DNA from: Primulina eburnea
Lineage: Eukaryota > Streptophyta > Magnoliopsida > Lamiales > Gesneriaceae
DNA: 64,000 nt
Reading direction: 5' to 3'
Assembly (NCBI RefSeq): GCF_022965805.1
Contig: NC_133103.1
Location: forward strand, 52,526,386 to 52,590,385
A model generated the notes under the pieces. That model saw nothing but the letters and a program-made list of their open reading frames with translations. It searched no databases and was not told the origin of the DNA. This document shows, in pieces, positions 23,736-34,999 of the stretch; positions within the stretch are counted from its first letter, which is position 1, and the number at the start of each line of letters is the position of its first letter. The position numbers and the translations under genes are program-made.

Positions 23736-24913
23736 ATAATCGCAAAAGGGCTTTAGGAATGTGCAATATCACATTTAATAATACTCCACTATTATTCAAG
23801 GAAGAATTATGGATTCCGTGGTATAATTTATTTTAAAAGGGTAATTTTTTTTAACATATTTGAGAAATTAACCAAGAGAATACAATTTATTTATTCGATG
23901 TTATTACATTATAAATATATTTTTAATATCATCTATAATTTTTCAATATGAATACCATTAGGATTATAGTATACATCAAATTTTAATGAGTTGCAAGTTG
24001 TTAAGTTAAAAATATGGAAAAATAACAATTAAGTTAGTAAGTTTCTTCTTAAACGATGTTGCAGATTTTTATCTGTGAGACGAGTTAACTCTACCAAAAT
24101 TTACAATAATAACTAATATTTTTAAAATAAAAACGAGTTAACTTTACGAACATTGATTTTAAAAAAAATAAATTGTCCAATTATCGCAATTCCTACTACA
24201 TCCTCGATTACATGTTCAATTAATTAACTCGTAATTTCTTATTTGAACACGTTGATTATTAATTAATATAAAAGAATCCATGTCTCTTTTTCGATTTTTT
24301 AATAAATATTTCTTTCTGCTAACTCATTTTCCCACTATTATTCCTCATTTAAAATCCAAAAAGGATATGGAATATCCTCCGGAATATAATTTCTGTTCCT
24401 TAATAATAAAATGCTGTCTCGCTTGCTTTGAATTTCTTAAAAAAAATTTGATTATTTGGAAATTAATTAATAATCATTTCAGGGCGAGAAATTAGAGAAA
24501 CGTAAAGTTTTGTGGTAAATATACGATATTTAAAAGTTAGAGGGGGCATGTTGAAAAGGACTCCGGTTAAAATAAGAGTTTATGGGGCCCACAGAAAATA
24601 GGCCTAGGATTCTACGTCAATCGAGGAGCCTACTGATCATGATGTAACTGGGCAGTCCGTGAACCCTAATTTGGGGCAATTTTGTGGGCCCCATTCATTT
24701 ACCAACTCCTTTTGTGTAATTAAATAAATATGCTTTTTACATTTTTTTTGAAAAATTATTTTTATTTATTTATTTGCAATGGAAATAAATAAAATGTATT
24801 TTAATTGATAAGTGCGATAGGAGAAGAGGTTCACTGCTAATTTTAAGTAGAAAGATTTTGTATTAAAAATTATAAAGAGAGTGGATTTATATATTAAAGA
24901 CTTATTTTAAATG
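22601..24913. other. AT-rich intergenic region
   Basis: Contains a long A run (about 22793-22811), an ATT microsatellite and a degenerate MITE fragment near 24060-24140. No gene is supported. Confidence 0.5.
23688..23735. repeat. ATT trinucleotide microsatellite
   Basis: About 15 consecutive ATT units. Confidence 0.9.
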
Positions 24914-25093
24914 GAGTAGGTCTCTTGTGAGACGGTCTCACGAATCTTTATCTAAGAGACGGGTCAATCCTACCGATATTCACAATAAAAAATAGTACTC
25001 TTAGCATAAAAAATAATTTTTTTCATAGATGACCCAAATAAGATATATGTATCACAAAATACGATCCGTGAGATCGTCTAACACAAATTTGTC
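24914..25093. mobile_element. Mutator-type MITE, copy h
   Basis: Runs from GAGTAGGTCTCTTGTGAGAC to ACACAAATTTGTC, 180 bp. A more decayed relative may lie at about 25190-25390. Confidence 0.85.
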
Positions 25094-25399
25094 TTTGAAT
25101 GATATACCTAAATTATTATAATTTTTTACTTTATATTCTAAATGGTATTAGACCAGTTACCACTCACAATCAAGAGCATTCACACTCTTTTTTATATTTT
25201 GATAGGATGGATTTAAGGTAACATAAAATTTTATGATATAGTTCATGAGTCAATTTTGTGAAATAAATTTTCAACTCGATCTGATTCATGATAAAATATT
25301 ATTTTTTTATACTAAAATATTATTTTTCGCTTTAAGTGATTGATCGGATTGACTGATCTCACAAAATTTGATTCATGATGATACAATTTTTTTCGTATA

Positions 25400-26901
25400 T
25401 GCCCATGATTAGATAAATACTCAAAACTCGAGTATTCGAACTCAAATTGAAATAATACTGAATATGCAAGAACCAGATGGCACGGATTCGAACCCGAACT
25501 AAAAATGATCAAATTCAAATTTAAACAAAATTCGATCAAATCTATTCAAGAGCCTCTACTCGATCTCGAAGGAATGGAATTTAGAGATTGTTGGTATCGA
25601 TTATATTTCTCAGGAAAAAGAAAAATGTAAGCATTATTTGTGTGACTGTGTAGGAGAGTCAAAGCTGTGGAGTCAGCCTAGCCTAGCCTAGGGTAGGTTG
25701 CTGCCCACTTGTTTGTGGGTATGGTGGCTTATATTCCCACACTTAGTGTGAGAAATGTGCGTGTGAGAGAGAAATGTGTAGCGGAAAATTCAGCTCTGTT
25801 CACCAGTAATTAGGGGGGAACCGAAGTGGGAGAGAGAGGCAGAGAGTGCTGAGTTGTTTCTCTTTCTGCACAGAAACTGACATTTGTGGAGTAAAGAGAT
25901 GTGGATTCTTTAAAGCCACTGATTTTCATGCACAGGGCACGTTGGGAAATCTTCACCTTTTTCTTTTTCCCGTGGCAAGAAATTAAATTTACAGAGACAA
26001 GTGTAGAAAAAGGGGATATTTTTAAAAAAATAAAAAGAACAGTTTTTTTTTTTTTGTGTGGGTGAAGATAAAAGGACATCCACTTGCAAAAGGGGTGAGT
26101 GATTTTCTTGAATTGCTATTCTATTTTTTATGAAATTTATTTCAGCTTTTCTTCTCCCTTTCAGGTATTTTTGGTGGAATGGGTCTTGTCTTTTCTAAAT
26201 GTAACATTTGAATCTTTATGTGGAAAAAAGACCATTTTAGCTGAGATAATAATAGTGGGTAGGAAACAAACAAAGAAAGAGAGGAGGAAGTGAAAAAAAA
26301 AGCAGATATTTTTTTAAAAAAAGGTTAGTAAAAAAATAAACGCTTTGTGAAATCTTTTTTGTTTGTATGTATTAAAGCCTGGTACTGGTGATGACTTTTG
26401 GGGTGGTTTGTTTGTTGATTTTCAGAGGGTAAAGGGATTCTTGCTCAGGGTAATTAGAGAACAATTGCGAAAAACTCGGTAAAGTACTGAAAATTTCCCT
26501 TTCCTTTTCCTTTTCTTGGCTTTCTGAATTTGTTCTGAGACAGCTCTGTGGAGTGGATTTTGGGGGGTTATAATTGATGGGTTTTGTGAAAAGTTGAGTC
26601 TTTTGTAGTTTGATTATGGGAAGGAGTTCTAAATTTTGAGTTTCGATTGTGTTGAACTTGAACCCGTGATTTTTGTACCCAAAGCAGTGTTTTTTCTTGG
26701 CGTTTTTGCCTTTGTTTTTGCTGCGAAAATTGGCCGATTTACTTCGGAACAATCTCAGGTGTGGATTCTCCTTATCCCTCTCTGCGTTTTGTTTTTTCAT
26801 CTACATTTTAGAGTGAAAATCAAGATCTTTTGGTTTATATTCTCTGTGCATATATGTACAGATCATTAAGAATCTTGGTGACTATTTAAGAACAAGCTGC
26901 T
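25400..26901 (+). promoter_or_regulatory. Upstream region and long 5' leader of the FLZ gene
   Basis: No separate gene is supported. From about 25740 the sequence becomes GA- and T-rich and continues to the FLZ start codon with several possible donors and acceptors. FLZ genes often have a 5' UTR intron, which would fit, but I cannot fix its ends from sequence alone. Confidence 0.35.
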
Positions 26902-28282
26902 ATGGCGGATTATGAACCTTCGCAATCTTCGAAGAACAATTATAGACATCGGATTTCCTCGATATTCAGTTCACCTAAGCTGTTCACTGATTTTGTGTCG
27001 AAGGGATCCGCTGAAACTGAATCCACAATGAGTAGTCCAACTTCAATTCTTGACAGCAAGCCATTTTTAGCTCTAAAAAACCCCTTCTGGTCTGAACCAA
27101 ACACTCCCAAAACTCCCAAACCGGAAAGTAAGAATCTTTGGGATGAAATTGGATTCAGGAAAGGTTGGTCTTAGCCTTATTGATGTTCTGATTGACGAGA
27201 AATCTGACCCGAATGTGTCGAAACTCGATAGCCGAATGGTTCTCATCGGTTCCCAGTTGAAGATCCAAGTCCCTCCACTGCTTCCCCCTGTTCTCTCCCC
27301 TGCTGATTCACCAAAATCTCCTCGAGATTTCGGGATCAAGACTCGGAATTCTCATATAGGTTCATTTTCACCCAGGTTTTCCCCGTCTTCCATTAAGAAG
27401 TCCCCTTTCAGTTCTTCGAATTCGGGCGCTTTTAGTAGCCTATCTGCTAGTGAGATGGAGCTTTCAGAGGACTACACATGTGTGATATCTTATGGTCCGA
27501 ATCCGAAAACAACCCATATATTTGATGATTGCATTGTTGAGAGTTCTAGTGGAGTTGTCAAGTTTTCTGATTCGAGAAAAAAGATCGGGTTTTCTTCGGA
27601 TCAATCAATGAGTTACCCCTCTGAGAGTTTCCTCAGTTTTTGCTACAATTGCAAGAGGAATCTTGGGCAAGGGAAAGATATTTACATGTACAGGTTAGCT
27701 CACATTATGTTAATTTTACTGTTTGTTTCAAGTTTGACACACTTTTCATTTATTTCGACTAATTCGATTCGATTTTTTAGTTGGATTTCATTCATGAATC
27801 ATGTATATCTTGGAATTGTGTAGTTGCTAATCGTTTTTGCCAATCTCATCTCAAGCTTCAAAGATCAATAGAATTATCTCATGTTGGTACCTTTTTATCG
27901 ATATTCCATTCATGTATGTTGGCGATTATATTCTTGTTGTAAGTAGCATGGACAATCATGATGGTACAAACATTTTGATCTAAGTGGACGATCAAAATTA
28001 AGAACTTCATGTGTGTCGTGGAAACAAAAGTCGGAAATCAAAGGAAACGAACGTTGGATTTTCGAATAAAAGTTCATCATCGAAATTGCAAAGAATTTCG
28101 GTCGATGTTGAGGAGGGCAATTTCCCTCACTATGCCCTTCTTTTCTATCCCTGATACGTCCTTCGATTTTCAGGGGTGAGAAAGCATTTTGCAGCAGCGA
28201 TTGCCGCGACAAGGAGATCATGTTGGAGGAGGAAGGAGGGTTGGAGATTAGGGAGTCCAACTATGTTTATGGTACTTCATGA
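26902..28282 (+). pseudogene. FCS-like zinc finger (FLZ, DUF581) gene with an internal frameshift
   Basis: FLZ proteins are plant adaptors that bind SnRK1 kinase subunits through an FCS-like zinc finger. Exon 1 begins MADYEPSQSSKNNYRHRISS at 26902. Homology switches frame around 27140-27160: before it the frame reads KNLWDEIG, after it LDSGKVGLSLIDVLIDE. Exon 1 ends at 27693 and exon 2 runs 28174-28282. Across the junction the finger reads SFCYNCKRNLGQGKDIYMYR then GEKAFCSSDCRDKEI, so both CxxC-type pairs are present. Everything but the single shift is intact. The site GATGAAATTGGAT looks like loss of two A bases from an A run, or gain of one base. It could be a sequencing error, in which case the gene is functional. 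No intron of usable size can bridge the shift. Confidence 0.75.
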
Positions 28283-28956
28283 CTCCTCTTTCTTAGGATC
28301 CAATAAACTAATGCGATTTTCATCGATTTTTAGATGTTGTGTTGTTAGTCTGATCGAGACTTGATCCGAATGTAGAAACGCACGAGCCATCTGCAGATGG
28401 ATCGAGTCGAGATTGTAGAATAATGTTGGTTGGTTTGGGTATGTTTTCAGTGTTCATCAAACAATCTTGTAAATGGACCTGAAATCCAAGATTTTTGGGT
28501 TTTGTTTTTGTTTGAATTAAGGATGATGTTTTGCAACTACAATAATTGATCACAATCGCATGATTAAGTAGAACTAATGACGATTAAAGTGTCCTTAATG
28601 GTGCAGGTCTTCTTTAATAATCATGACAATCATCCCAGATTTTTATTTGATAATTCCTTTTATATTTTAATTATTTATATTGAGATTTCGAGGTTTTTTG
28701 AAGTAATGTCCAAGATGGTCCCAGGTTGGTGGAACCCCAATATGATGGAATTGTAATAATGGAATAATAAATTAATTTTTCAGACATTTTCTTATTGTTG
28801 TTTATGAACAATAAAAAAAAATCAATTTTATTCCCGACATATACGTTGTCAAATGAGTTGTAAATTGCGAGTGCGGCTGGATTCTTAATTTTTAAATATA
28901 TAAATTTTTTTTTAGGAAAAACGTATATTTTTGTTTCCAAAAGATGATATTTGTTG

Positions 28957-29880
28957 GTAAAAAATTTTGTGAGACGGTTTCACAAGTCGTATTTTGTGAG
29001 ACAGTCTTTTATTTGGGTAATCTATGAAAAAATATTCTTTTTTATGTTAAGAGTATTATTTTTTATTGTGAATATCAGTAGGGTTATATGTCTCACAGAT
29101 AAAGATTCGTGTAGGGTTGTAAATTAATCAAACGGTTTGCGAGCTATTCGAAGCTCGGTTCGATAAAAAGCTCGTTTGAGTTTGTTTGTTAATCATATCA
29201 AACCAAGCCCAAGCTCGATTTTGAGCTCGAAAATTTAATCAAACCAAGCTCAAGCCTAAGGATATTTGGCTCGTGAGCTCGCAAACATGTTTGATAATAG
29301 GCTCGCGAGCTCGAGTTCGAGTTCGGCTCGTTTAGGTGGCTCGCAAACATGATTTTGGAATGTTCAATAATATACTTATTTATGTTTTTTTTGCTTTTAT
29401 TTGTGTCGTTTTGGTTACTTATGAATGAATTTACATTTTTATGTCTGATTTAAAATTAGTTTATAGATATATTTAATTTTCAACAAGCTCGATTCAAACT
29501 CAAACTCGAGCTCAATTCTATGTTTATCGAGCTCGAAAACGAGACGAGCTCCAGCCAGGCTTTTTAAACATGTTAAACGAGCTATTAATGAATCAAGCTC
29601 GAGCCTGGCTTGATTAACATGCTAAACGAGCTTTTAACGAGCCGAGCTCGAGCCTGGCTTGATTAACATGCTAAACAAGCTTTTAACGAGCCGAGCTCGA
29701 GCTTTTAACGAGCTCAGTAATTTCAATACAAACCAAGTTCGAGCCTGATAATAGAAGCTCGAATCGAGCTCGAGCCTCAAACAGTTTTAAACAAACCAAG
29801 CTCAAGCTTGATACTATTTGGTTTGATTTGGATCGTTTACATCCATAGATTCGTGAGACCGTTTCACAAGAGACATACTC
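28957..29880. mobile_element. Mutator-type MITE, copy j, interrupted by a hAT-type element
   Basis: Left part starts GGTAAAAAATTTTGTGAGAC; right part ends GAGACATACTC. Flanks TATTTGTTG (28948-28956) and TATTTGTTA (29881-29889) match 8 of 9. Without the 736 bp insert and its 8-bp duplication the MITE is 180 bp. Confidence 0.88.
29112..29847. mobile_element. Non-autonomous hAT-type element, 736 bp, rich in GAGCTCG words
   Basis: Ends TAGGGTTGTAAAT and complement of TATGGATGTAAAC, flanked by the exact 8-bp duplication GATTCGTG (29104-29111 and 29848-29855). The insertion site is inside a Mutator-type MITE, so both ends are certain. The interior contains dozens of AAGCTCGAGC-like words and a partly tandem unit around GCTAAACGAGCTTTTAACGA (about 29560-29720). 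No transposase coding is visible. Confidence 0.9.
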
Positions 29881-30341
29881 TATTTGTTAATTTTTCTTTA
29901 AAAAAAAAGGGGTTTTAAAATAAAATATCTAAAAAAATTAATTCGGAATGAAGCATTGGATCATTTAATTCTTACAGTTCCAGATTGGTATGGACGGACC
30001 ACCGGACTGTACTGTGGGAATAATTCATATATATTTTAAAAACATTTATGTAATAATTTATGTATGTGTTATTTATTATTATTAAATAAATTGTATTAAT
30101 GCAAATTTACTTTTATCCCAAATTAAATTAAACAATTTAAATAGTGGTACCAGTTTTCTGCATTAAATCAAAGCATTGACTAAACAGACCAACTTTGTGA
30201 AGTTGTAATTAAAGCCATAAAAGAAGAAATAGGCATGGAGCGACTCCTAAATTGTAGTAAAATGATACTTACAGTTTTAGTCGTTGGATCATTAATATAT
30301 GATATCAACTTTTATTGATAGATGAAAAGTTCGTATAATCT

Positions 30342-30446
30342 GAGACCAGGGCAGTGGCCCAATGGTTCTCATTTGTAATCCCCAGCCAAATGGCATGGGT
30401 TCGATCCCCCACCCCTTAGTTTAGAAATTCAAAAAAAAAAAAAAAA
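30342..30446 (+). mobile_element. Very short tRNA-related SINE with 18-bp target duplication
   Basis: The element begins GAGACCAGGGCAGTGGCCCA. It has an A-box-like segment (AGTGGCCCAATGG), a B box GGTTCGATCCC at 30398-30408, and a poly(A) tail (about 30431-30446). The perfect 18-bp duplication GAAAAGTTCGTATAATCT lies at 30324-30341 and 30447-30464. At about 105 bp including the tail it is at the short end for plant SINEs. The exact duplication and clean tail imply a recent insertion. Confidence 0.9.
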
Positions 30447-30673
30447 AGAAAAGTTCGTATAATCTAATGATGTTGTGATATGATAAGAATTACTCGCGAC
30501 GGACCATTTCAAGAAAATGAATAGATTTTCCCACGATGATCGAGTGCTTTCTTATTTTAATTATGACATTAAGAAGCTAACCACGTCAATTTTATACTAA
30601 AAAAGGTACCAATCTAACTTATAAAACATGATTACAATATGTCATCCTAATTAATTTTGAACCTTTAAAACGA

Positions 30674-31419
30674 GAGTAGATTTCTTGTGAGACGGTCTCA
30701 CGAATCTTTATCTGTGAGACTGGTCAACCATACCGATATTCATAATAAAATGTAATACTGTTTGTCACGAAAATTTACGGGCGTGCCAAATGTGAATTAA
30801 TCTGACTTCGTTTACCAAACGTTGCGGATCTCGATTTGACCGTTTGTTCTAATTCCCTCGAAATGGCTCCAAAAATAAGAACGTGAAATGAGAAATATAA
30901 TGAAATTAAAGGAGGAATTCATAAGCAACATCAATATTTATTATGCCGTTATAAATTCGAACAAAGCTTTCACATGAGACTTGGATGGACATTGCTAAAA
31001 TCTATAGAATGCTTGTCGGAAATGACAATAAACAAAAGAGCAAATAAGAGAAATTTTGCATAAAATTAATAAGGAATTCTGCAGAGTTTTTGCTGTAGAT
31101 TTGTTGGATTGATTTGTCGTTGGTCTTTCTGATTCCTCATATTGCTTTTGTCACACACTCCATAGGAGAGTTTCAACTGCATTCCACGATCACACACGTT
31201 GGGTCATGGCTCAACTTCCCGCATCGTGCTTTTCTTAGACCAACTGTCTGCGTCTCTTGTGGGCCGAAGGTTGGGCTTTGTTTGTGGGCTTCTTAGATTA
31301 TTTTTTAGGCATAACAAATACTCTTAGTATAAAAAGTAATATTTTTTCATTGATGATCCAAATAAAAAATCTGTCTCATAAAATACATCCCGTGAGACCG
31401 TCTCACACAAGTTTTTGTC
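30674..31419. mobile_element. Mutator-type MITE, copy k, interrupted by a solo LTR
   Basis: Left part 30674-30758 starts GAGTAGATTTCTTGTGAGAC; right part 31317-31419 ends CACACAAGTTTTTGTC. Removing the solo LTR and its 5-bp duplication leaves 183 bp, the normal family length. Flanks TTAAAACGA and CTAAAACTA match 7 of 9. Confidence 0.88.
30759..31316 (+). mobile_element. Solo LTR, 558 bp
   Basis: Starts TGTTTGTCACGAAAATTTAC and ends GGCATAACA, with TGTT/AACA terminal inverted bases. The exact 5-bp duplication AATAC (30754-30758 and 31317-31321) is confirmed by the interrupted MITE around it. No primer binding site or internal region remains, which is what LTR-LTR recombination leaves. Orientation is not established. 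Confidence 0.88.
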
Positions 31420-31759
31420 CTAAAACTATGTGTTTAATTTCTTAAACAAAACAATTGTCTCGCAGGTTGATTTTTACCAACACAAATTAGAATACGGCTT
31501 ATATATATTCAAATTATACAAAATTATCTATTTTTTGTTGTAGAGTTATATATAATTTAAAAATTGTTCTAAAATTATGCGAGGATTAACGGTAGTTTTG
31601 AATTGATTTAAGCACGCATAAATTTATAATCCTTAATGCTTCGATTGTTTGGCCTCAATTTTTTGCAATATTTTATGTTTTTAAAATATTAATTATGTGT
31701 AATATATATTCAAAAAATTATATGCCTCAACCTCATATTTTTCGGACTTTTTTTAAGAA

Positions 31760-31941
31760 GAGTGAGTCTCATGTGAGACCGTCTCACGGGTTATAATCCG
31801 TGAGACGGGTCAACCCTACCCATATTCATAATAAAAATTGATACTCTTAGCATAAAAAGTAATACTTTTTCATGGTTGACCCAAATAAGAGATCCGTCTC
31901 ACGAATACGACCCGTGAGACCGTCTCACACAAGTTTTTGCC
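31760..31941. mobile_element. Mutator-type MITE, copy l, exact 9-bp target duplication
   Basis: A 182 bp copy from GAGTGAGTCTCATGTGAGAC to CACACAAGTTTTTGCC, flanked by identical TTTTAAGAA (31751-31759 and 31942-31950). One of the two best copies for defining the family. Confidence 0.95.
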
Positions 31942-32030
31942 TTTTAAGAAAACATCCCCACATGTTACGCCATGTTTTTCGGAATGGAAACAAAATTTTA
32001 ATAAAGATTTATTCGATTCAATAATTCCAA

Positions 32031-32207
32031 TACTATTGTGAGACGGTCTCACGAATTTTTATCTGTGAGACGGGTCAACCTTACCGATATTCACAATAAA
32101 AAGTAATACTCTTAGAATAAAAAATAATATTTTTTCATAGATAACCCAAATAAGATATCCGTCTTACAAAATACGACACGTGAGACCGTCTCACACAAAC
32201 TTTTGCC
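32031..32207. mobile_element. Mutator-type MITE, copy m
   Basis: A 177 bp copy ending CACACAAACTTTTGCC, flanked by TAATTCCAA and TAATTCTAA (8 of 9). Only about 90 bp separates it from copy l. Confidence 0.88.
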
Positions 32208-33117
32208 TAATTCTAATCGTTTTTTGAAAACGTATTTTGCCAATGTATTCAAGTTCCTACGGAGACATTGAAAAAGATGCATCGATGGATTTTTTACATT
32301 TTGTGGTGTTTCTGTATTTGATGACATAGCATGTGATCTCTTTGTAAATAGTTTATGTAAGTCATTTGATTTCACCCCAAATTTTTATTAATACAAATAC
32401 GTTTTCTCTATAATAATAATAAAAAAAAACAAATGCGCTTTTAATTTGACAAGGTAATTGGCATATTTTCGGCACGAATTACAGCACCTAAACACATGAT
32501 TTGGCGCAATTCAATCTAAAAATGGATGAGCCTTAAAAAATTATAGATCTATGAAAATTATAATGATTCAATTATAAAGATAAAATAAATTTGAATATTA
32601 AGTTAATTTTTTTAAAAAAATTTAGAGTATATTTTTATTAAATTAAATTAAATAAAAAGATAAAAATTTCTAGTAAAGAGACTTCAAATAATTTAGTGCA
32701 ATTCATATCGTTGATTGCAATAACTGTCTATATTGTAAAAACAATTGAAATATAATGTTTAAACTGACTGTTGATTTTTAGTGAAACAATTAACACTCGA
32801 TCCTCTCTATAATATATATGAATTATTCATATAACGAAATTTCTCGGGGTAAGAAGTTTAAAGTAAAATCATTTTTCTAAGTCGGCGAAATCAAGTAATG
32901 GAAACCAAATTTGGGATTAATTTGTTTGTATTTGTAATAATGAATTTGTCCAAATATTGTATAGACAAGACATGCTAAAGGTTGGTTCATTCACAAACCC
33001 ATTGCCATGATTCTTGAAATTTAATTATTTATGTAAATTTGGCCTTTTGTTCGGTCGACTCAAAGATAACGAATACGAACCGTCAATATTATGAGGTTGA
33101 CATAATCTATTTATGAA

Positions 33118-33301
33118 CGCAAAAATTTGTCTGAGACGGTCTCACGGGTCGTATTTTGTGAGATATATCTCGTATTTGGATCATCCATGAAAAAATATTA
33201 CTTTTTTATACTAAAAGTATTACTTTTTATTGTGAATATCGGTATGATTGACTCGTCTCACGGATAAAGATTCGTGAGACCGTCTCACAAGAGACCTATT
33301 C
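33118..33301. mobile_element. Mutator-type MITE, copy n
   Basis: A 184 bp copy from CGCAAAAATTTGTCTGAGAC to GAGACCTATTC, flanked by ATTTATGAA and ATTTATTAA (8 of 9). Confidence 0.88.
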
Positions 33302-33367
33302 ATTTATTAAATTATATAGTTATTATTTTTCATATACGGAAGTAGTAATTTTTATTAAATACAATTA

Positions 33368-33522
33368 GAGTGAGTCTCATGCGAAACCGTTTCACGGATC
33401 TTAATATGTGAGACGGGTCAACCCTACCGATATTCATAATAAAAATTAATACTCTTAGCATAAAAAGTAACATATTTCATAGATGATTCAAATAAGAAAT
33501 CCGTATCACACAATTTTTTGTC
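33368..33522. mobile_element. Mutator-type MITE, copy o (short)
   Basis: A 155 bp copy from GAGTGAGTCTCATGCGAAAC to CACACAATTTTTTGTC with a deletion near its right end. Flanks ATACAATTA and ATACGATTA match 8 of 9. Confidence 0.88.
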
Positions 33523-33701
33523 ATACGATTAAAACATCTAAATTATTTTGATTTGTTCTCAAATCCCCGATACACCATAGAATAATTTTCTAATAAAACT
33601 TGCATGGAGTAACATGTCAATATACACTATAGATAATAAAAAAATAAAAATAAAAAAGAAGCCCATAAATTTGAGTCAATTATTAGAATGGTTCCAAACT
33701 T

Positions 33702-33766
<65 letters not shown>
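33702..33766. repeat. TA dinucleotide microsatellite
   Basis: About 65 bp of uninterrupted TA. Confidence 0.9.
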
Positions 33767-33770
<4 letters not shown>

Positions 33771-34345
33771 TGATCAACATTTTATAACATAAAGTCTACT
33801 TAAGAAATATGGTGATAGATGTTGTAGAATTCAAATCTTATCAACTAAAATTTAACTACCTATCTACCATAAAATATACAATAAAATAAAATTCTTCATA
33901 AATTAGATTACAAATCAACTTATGAAGAAAGTTCTTCCACTGTATTTGCTTATTTATAATTTTGATAATTTATGTTATCGAATCATAGATATAGTAGACT
34001 ATCTTTGTTTTCTTCCTTCAACGATTATGTTGATTTTTTTTTTTACGTGACACTAATATAGCATTGGCATGATAGTGACGTGACACTCGTATTTGGAGTG
34101 TTACATTAAAACACTTTAAAAATAGGATTTAAATTTTTTTAAATAAAAAAAAGACAAGTTCATTAGATATTTTTTTGAATTTTCAATAAGAGGGGAAGGG
34201 CCCTCCACCATAGGCCCCCCACGTTGTCTCTTTTTTCCACTGCCCAATGTCCCTTAGAACATGGAGAAAATTAAGGCAATTACTTCCCCCACTCTACAAT
34301 CCCAGTCGAAACATAAAACGTCTCTTCCTTACAAACATTATCCAA

Positions 34346-34354
34346 CTATAAAAC
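34346..34354 (+). promoter_or_regulatory. TATA box candidate for the DUF1677 gene
   Basis: ACTATAAAA about 190 bp before the start codon, within a C-rich leader. The distance implies a 5' UTR of about 160 nt. Confidence 0.45.
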
Positions 34355-34544
34355 ACGCTCTCTCTTTTCCCATATCCCACTTATCCTCCCACGAAAAAAG
34401 GGCTTCAAATCGCTATTCCAAAACACGACTACACCCACGGAAAAGAAGGAAGAAAGCTGACCAAAAGCAGCACAATCCCTTAACCCGTTGTTTTTCTTGA
34501 TCTTTTCATTTCCTTGAGAAGAAGACATCATCGGTTTCTCCGAA

Positions 34545-34916
34545 ATGGACATCGAATCGGTGAAGTGCGAGTGCTGTGGATTGAAAGAAGACTGCACGCA
34601 GGATTACATCAGCAAAGTGAAGTCAAGCTTCGATGGCAAATGGCTCTGCGGGCTGTGTTCGGAGGCTGTGAGAGATGAGTGCAATTACAAGGTATTCGGG
34701 ATGGATGAAGCTGTCAAAGCTCACATGTCCTTCTGTCGAAAATCGAGTAAATCGAATCCGGCGATCCGTGTCGCCGATGGAATGAGGGAGATTTTGAGAA
34801 GAAGGTCGAGTGATTTGTCTGCTAATCCATCTTCTTCATCGAAGAAGAAGTATTCGAGATCATCTAGTTCTGGTCAAGTCGGGAATGATCATGGCTCCGC
34901 CATTCATTATTACTAA
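34545..34916 (+). CDS. DUF1677 family protein
   Basis: A single-exon gene for 123 residues. DUF1677 is a plant family without established biochemistry; some members are stress-responsive. The signature is a cysteine-rich N-terminal half: VKCECCGLKEDCTQDYI, then GKWLCGLCSEAVRDE, and HMSFCRK. The spacing of CxCC...C...CGLC suggests metal binding, though this is inferred. The C-terminal 40 residues are Ser/Lys-rich and probably disordered. The start gives MDIESVKCECCG, typical of the family. Nothing is broken. Confidence 0.88.
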   Translation: MDIESVKCECCGLKEDCTQDYISKVKSSFDGKWLCGLCSEAVRDECNYKVFGMDEAVKAHMSFCRKSSKSNPAIRVADGMREILRRRSSDLSANPSSSSKKKYSRSSSSGQVGNDHGSAIHYY

Positions 34917-34999
34917 CAGCTGCGCGATCGTTTTTCTATAGAGTTTATATGATTTTTGTGTAGTTGATCATATCGTAAGTTTGTGTTATCCTAAAGTTC

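Larger units (their letters stand above)
32220..34240. other. AT-rich intergenic region with two MITEs and a TA microsatellite
   Basis: No gene is supported before the DUF1677 promoter. The mapped repeats inside are listed separately. Confidence 0.5.

Noticed and set aside
27073..27339. Antisense frame over the FLZ gene
   Set aside because: Shadow of the conserved FLZ coding strand.
32112..32375. 87-residue minus-strand open frame
   Set aside because: More than a third of it is MITE copy m; the rest has no recognisable character.
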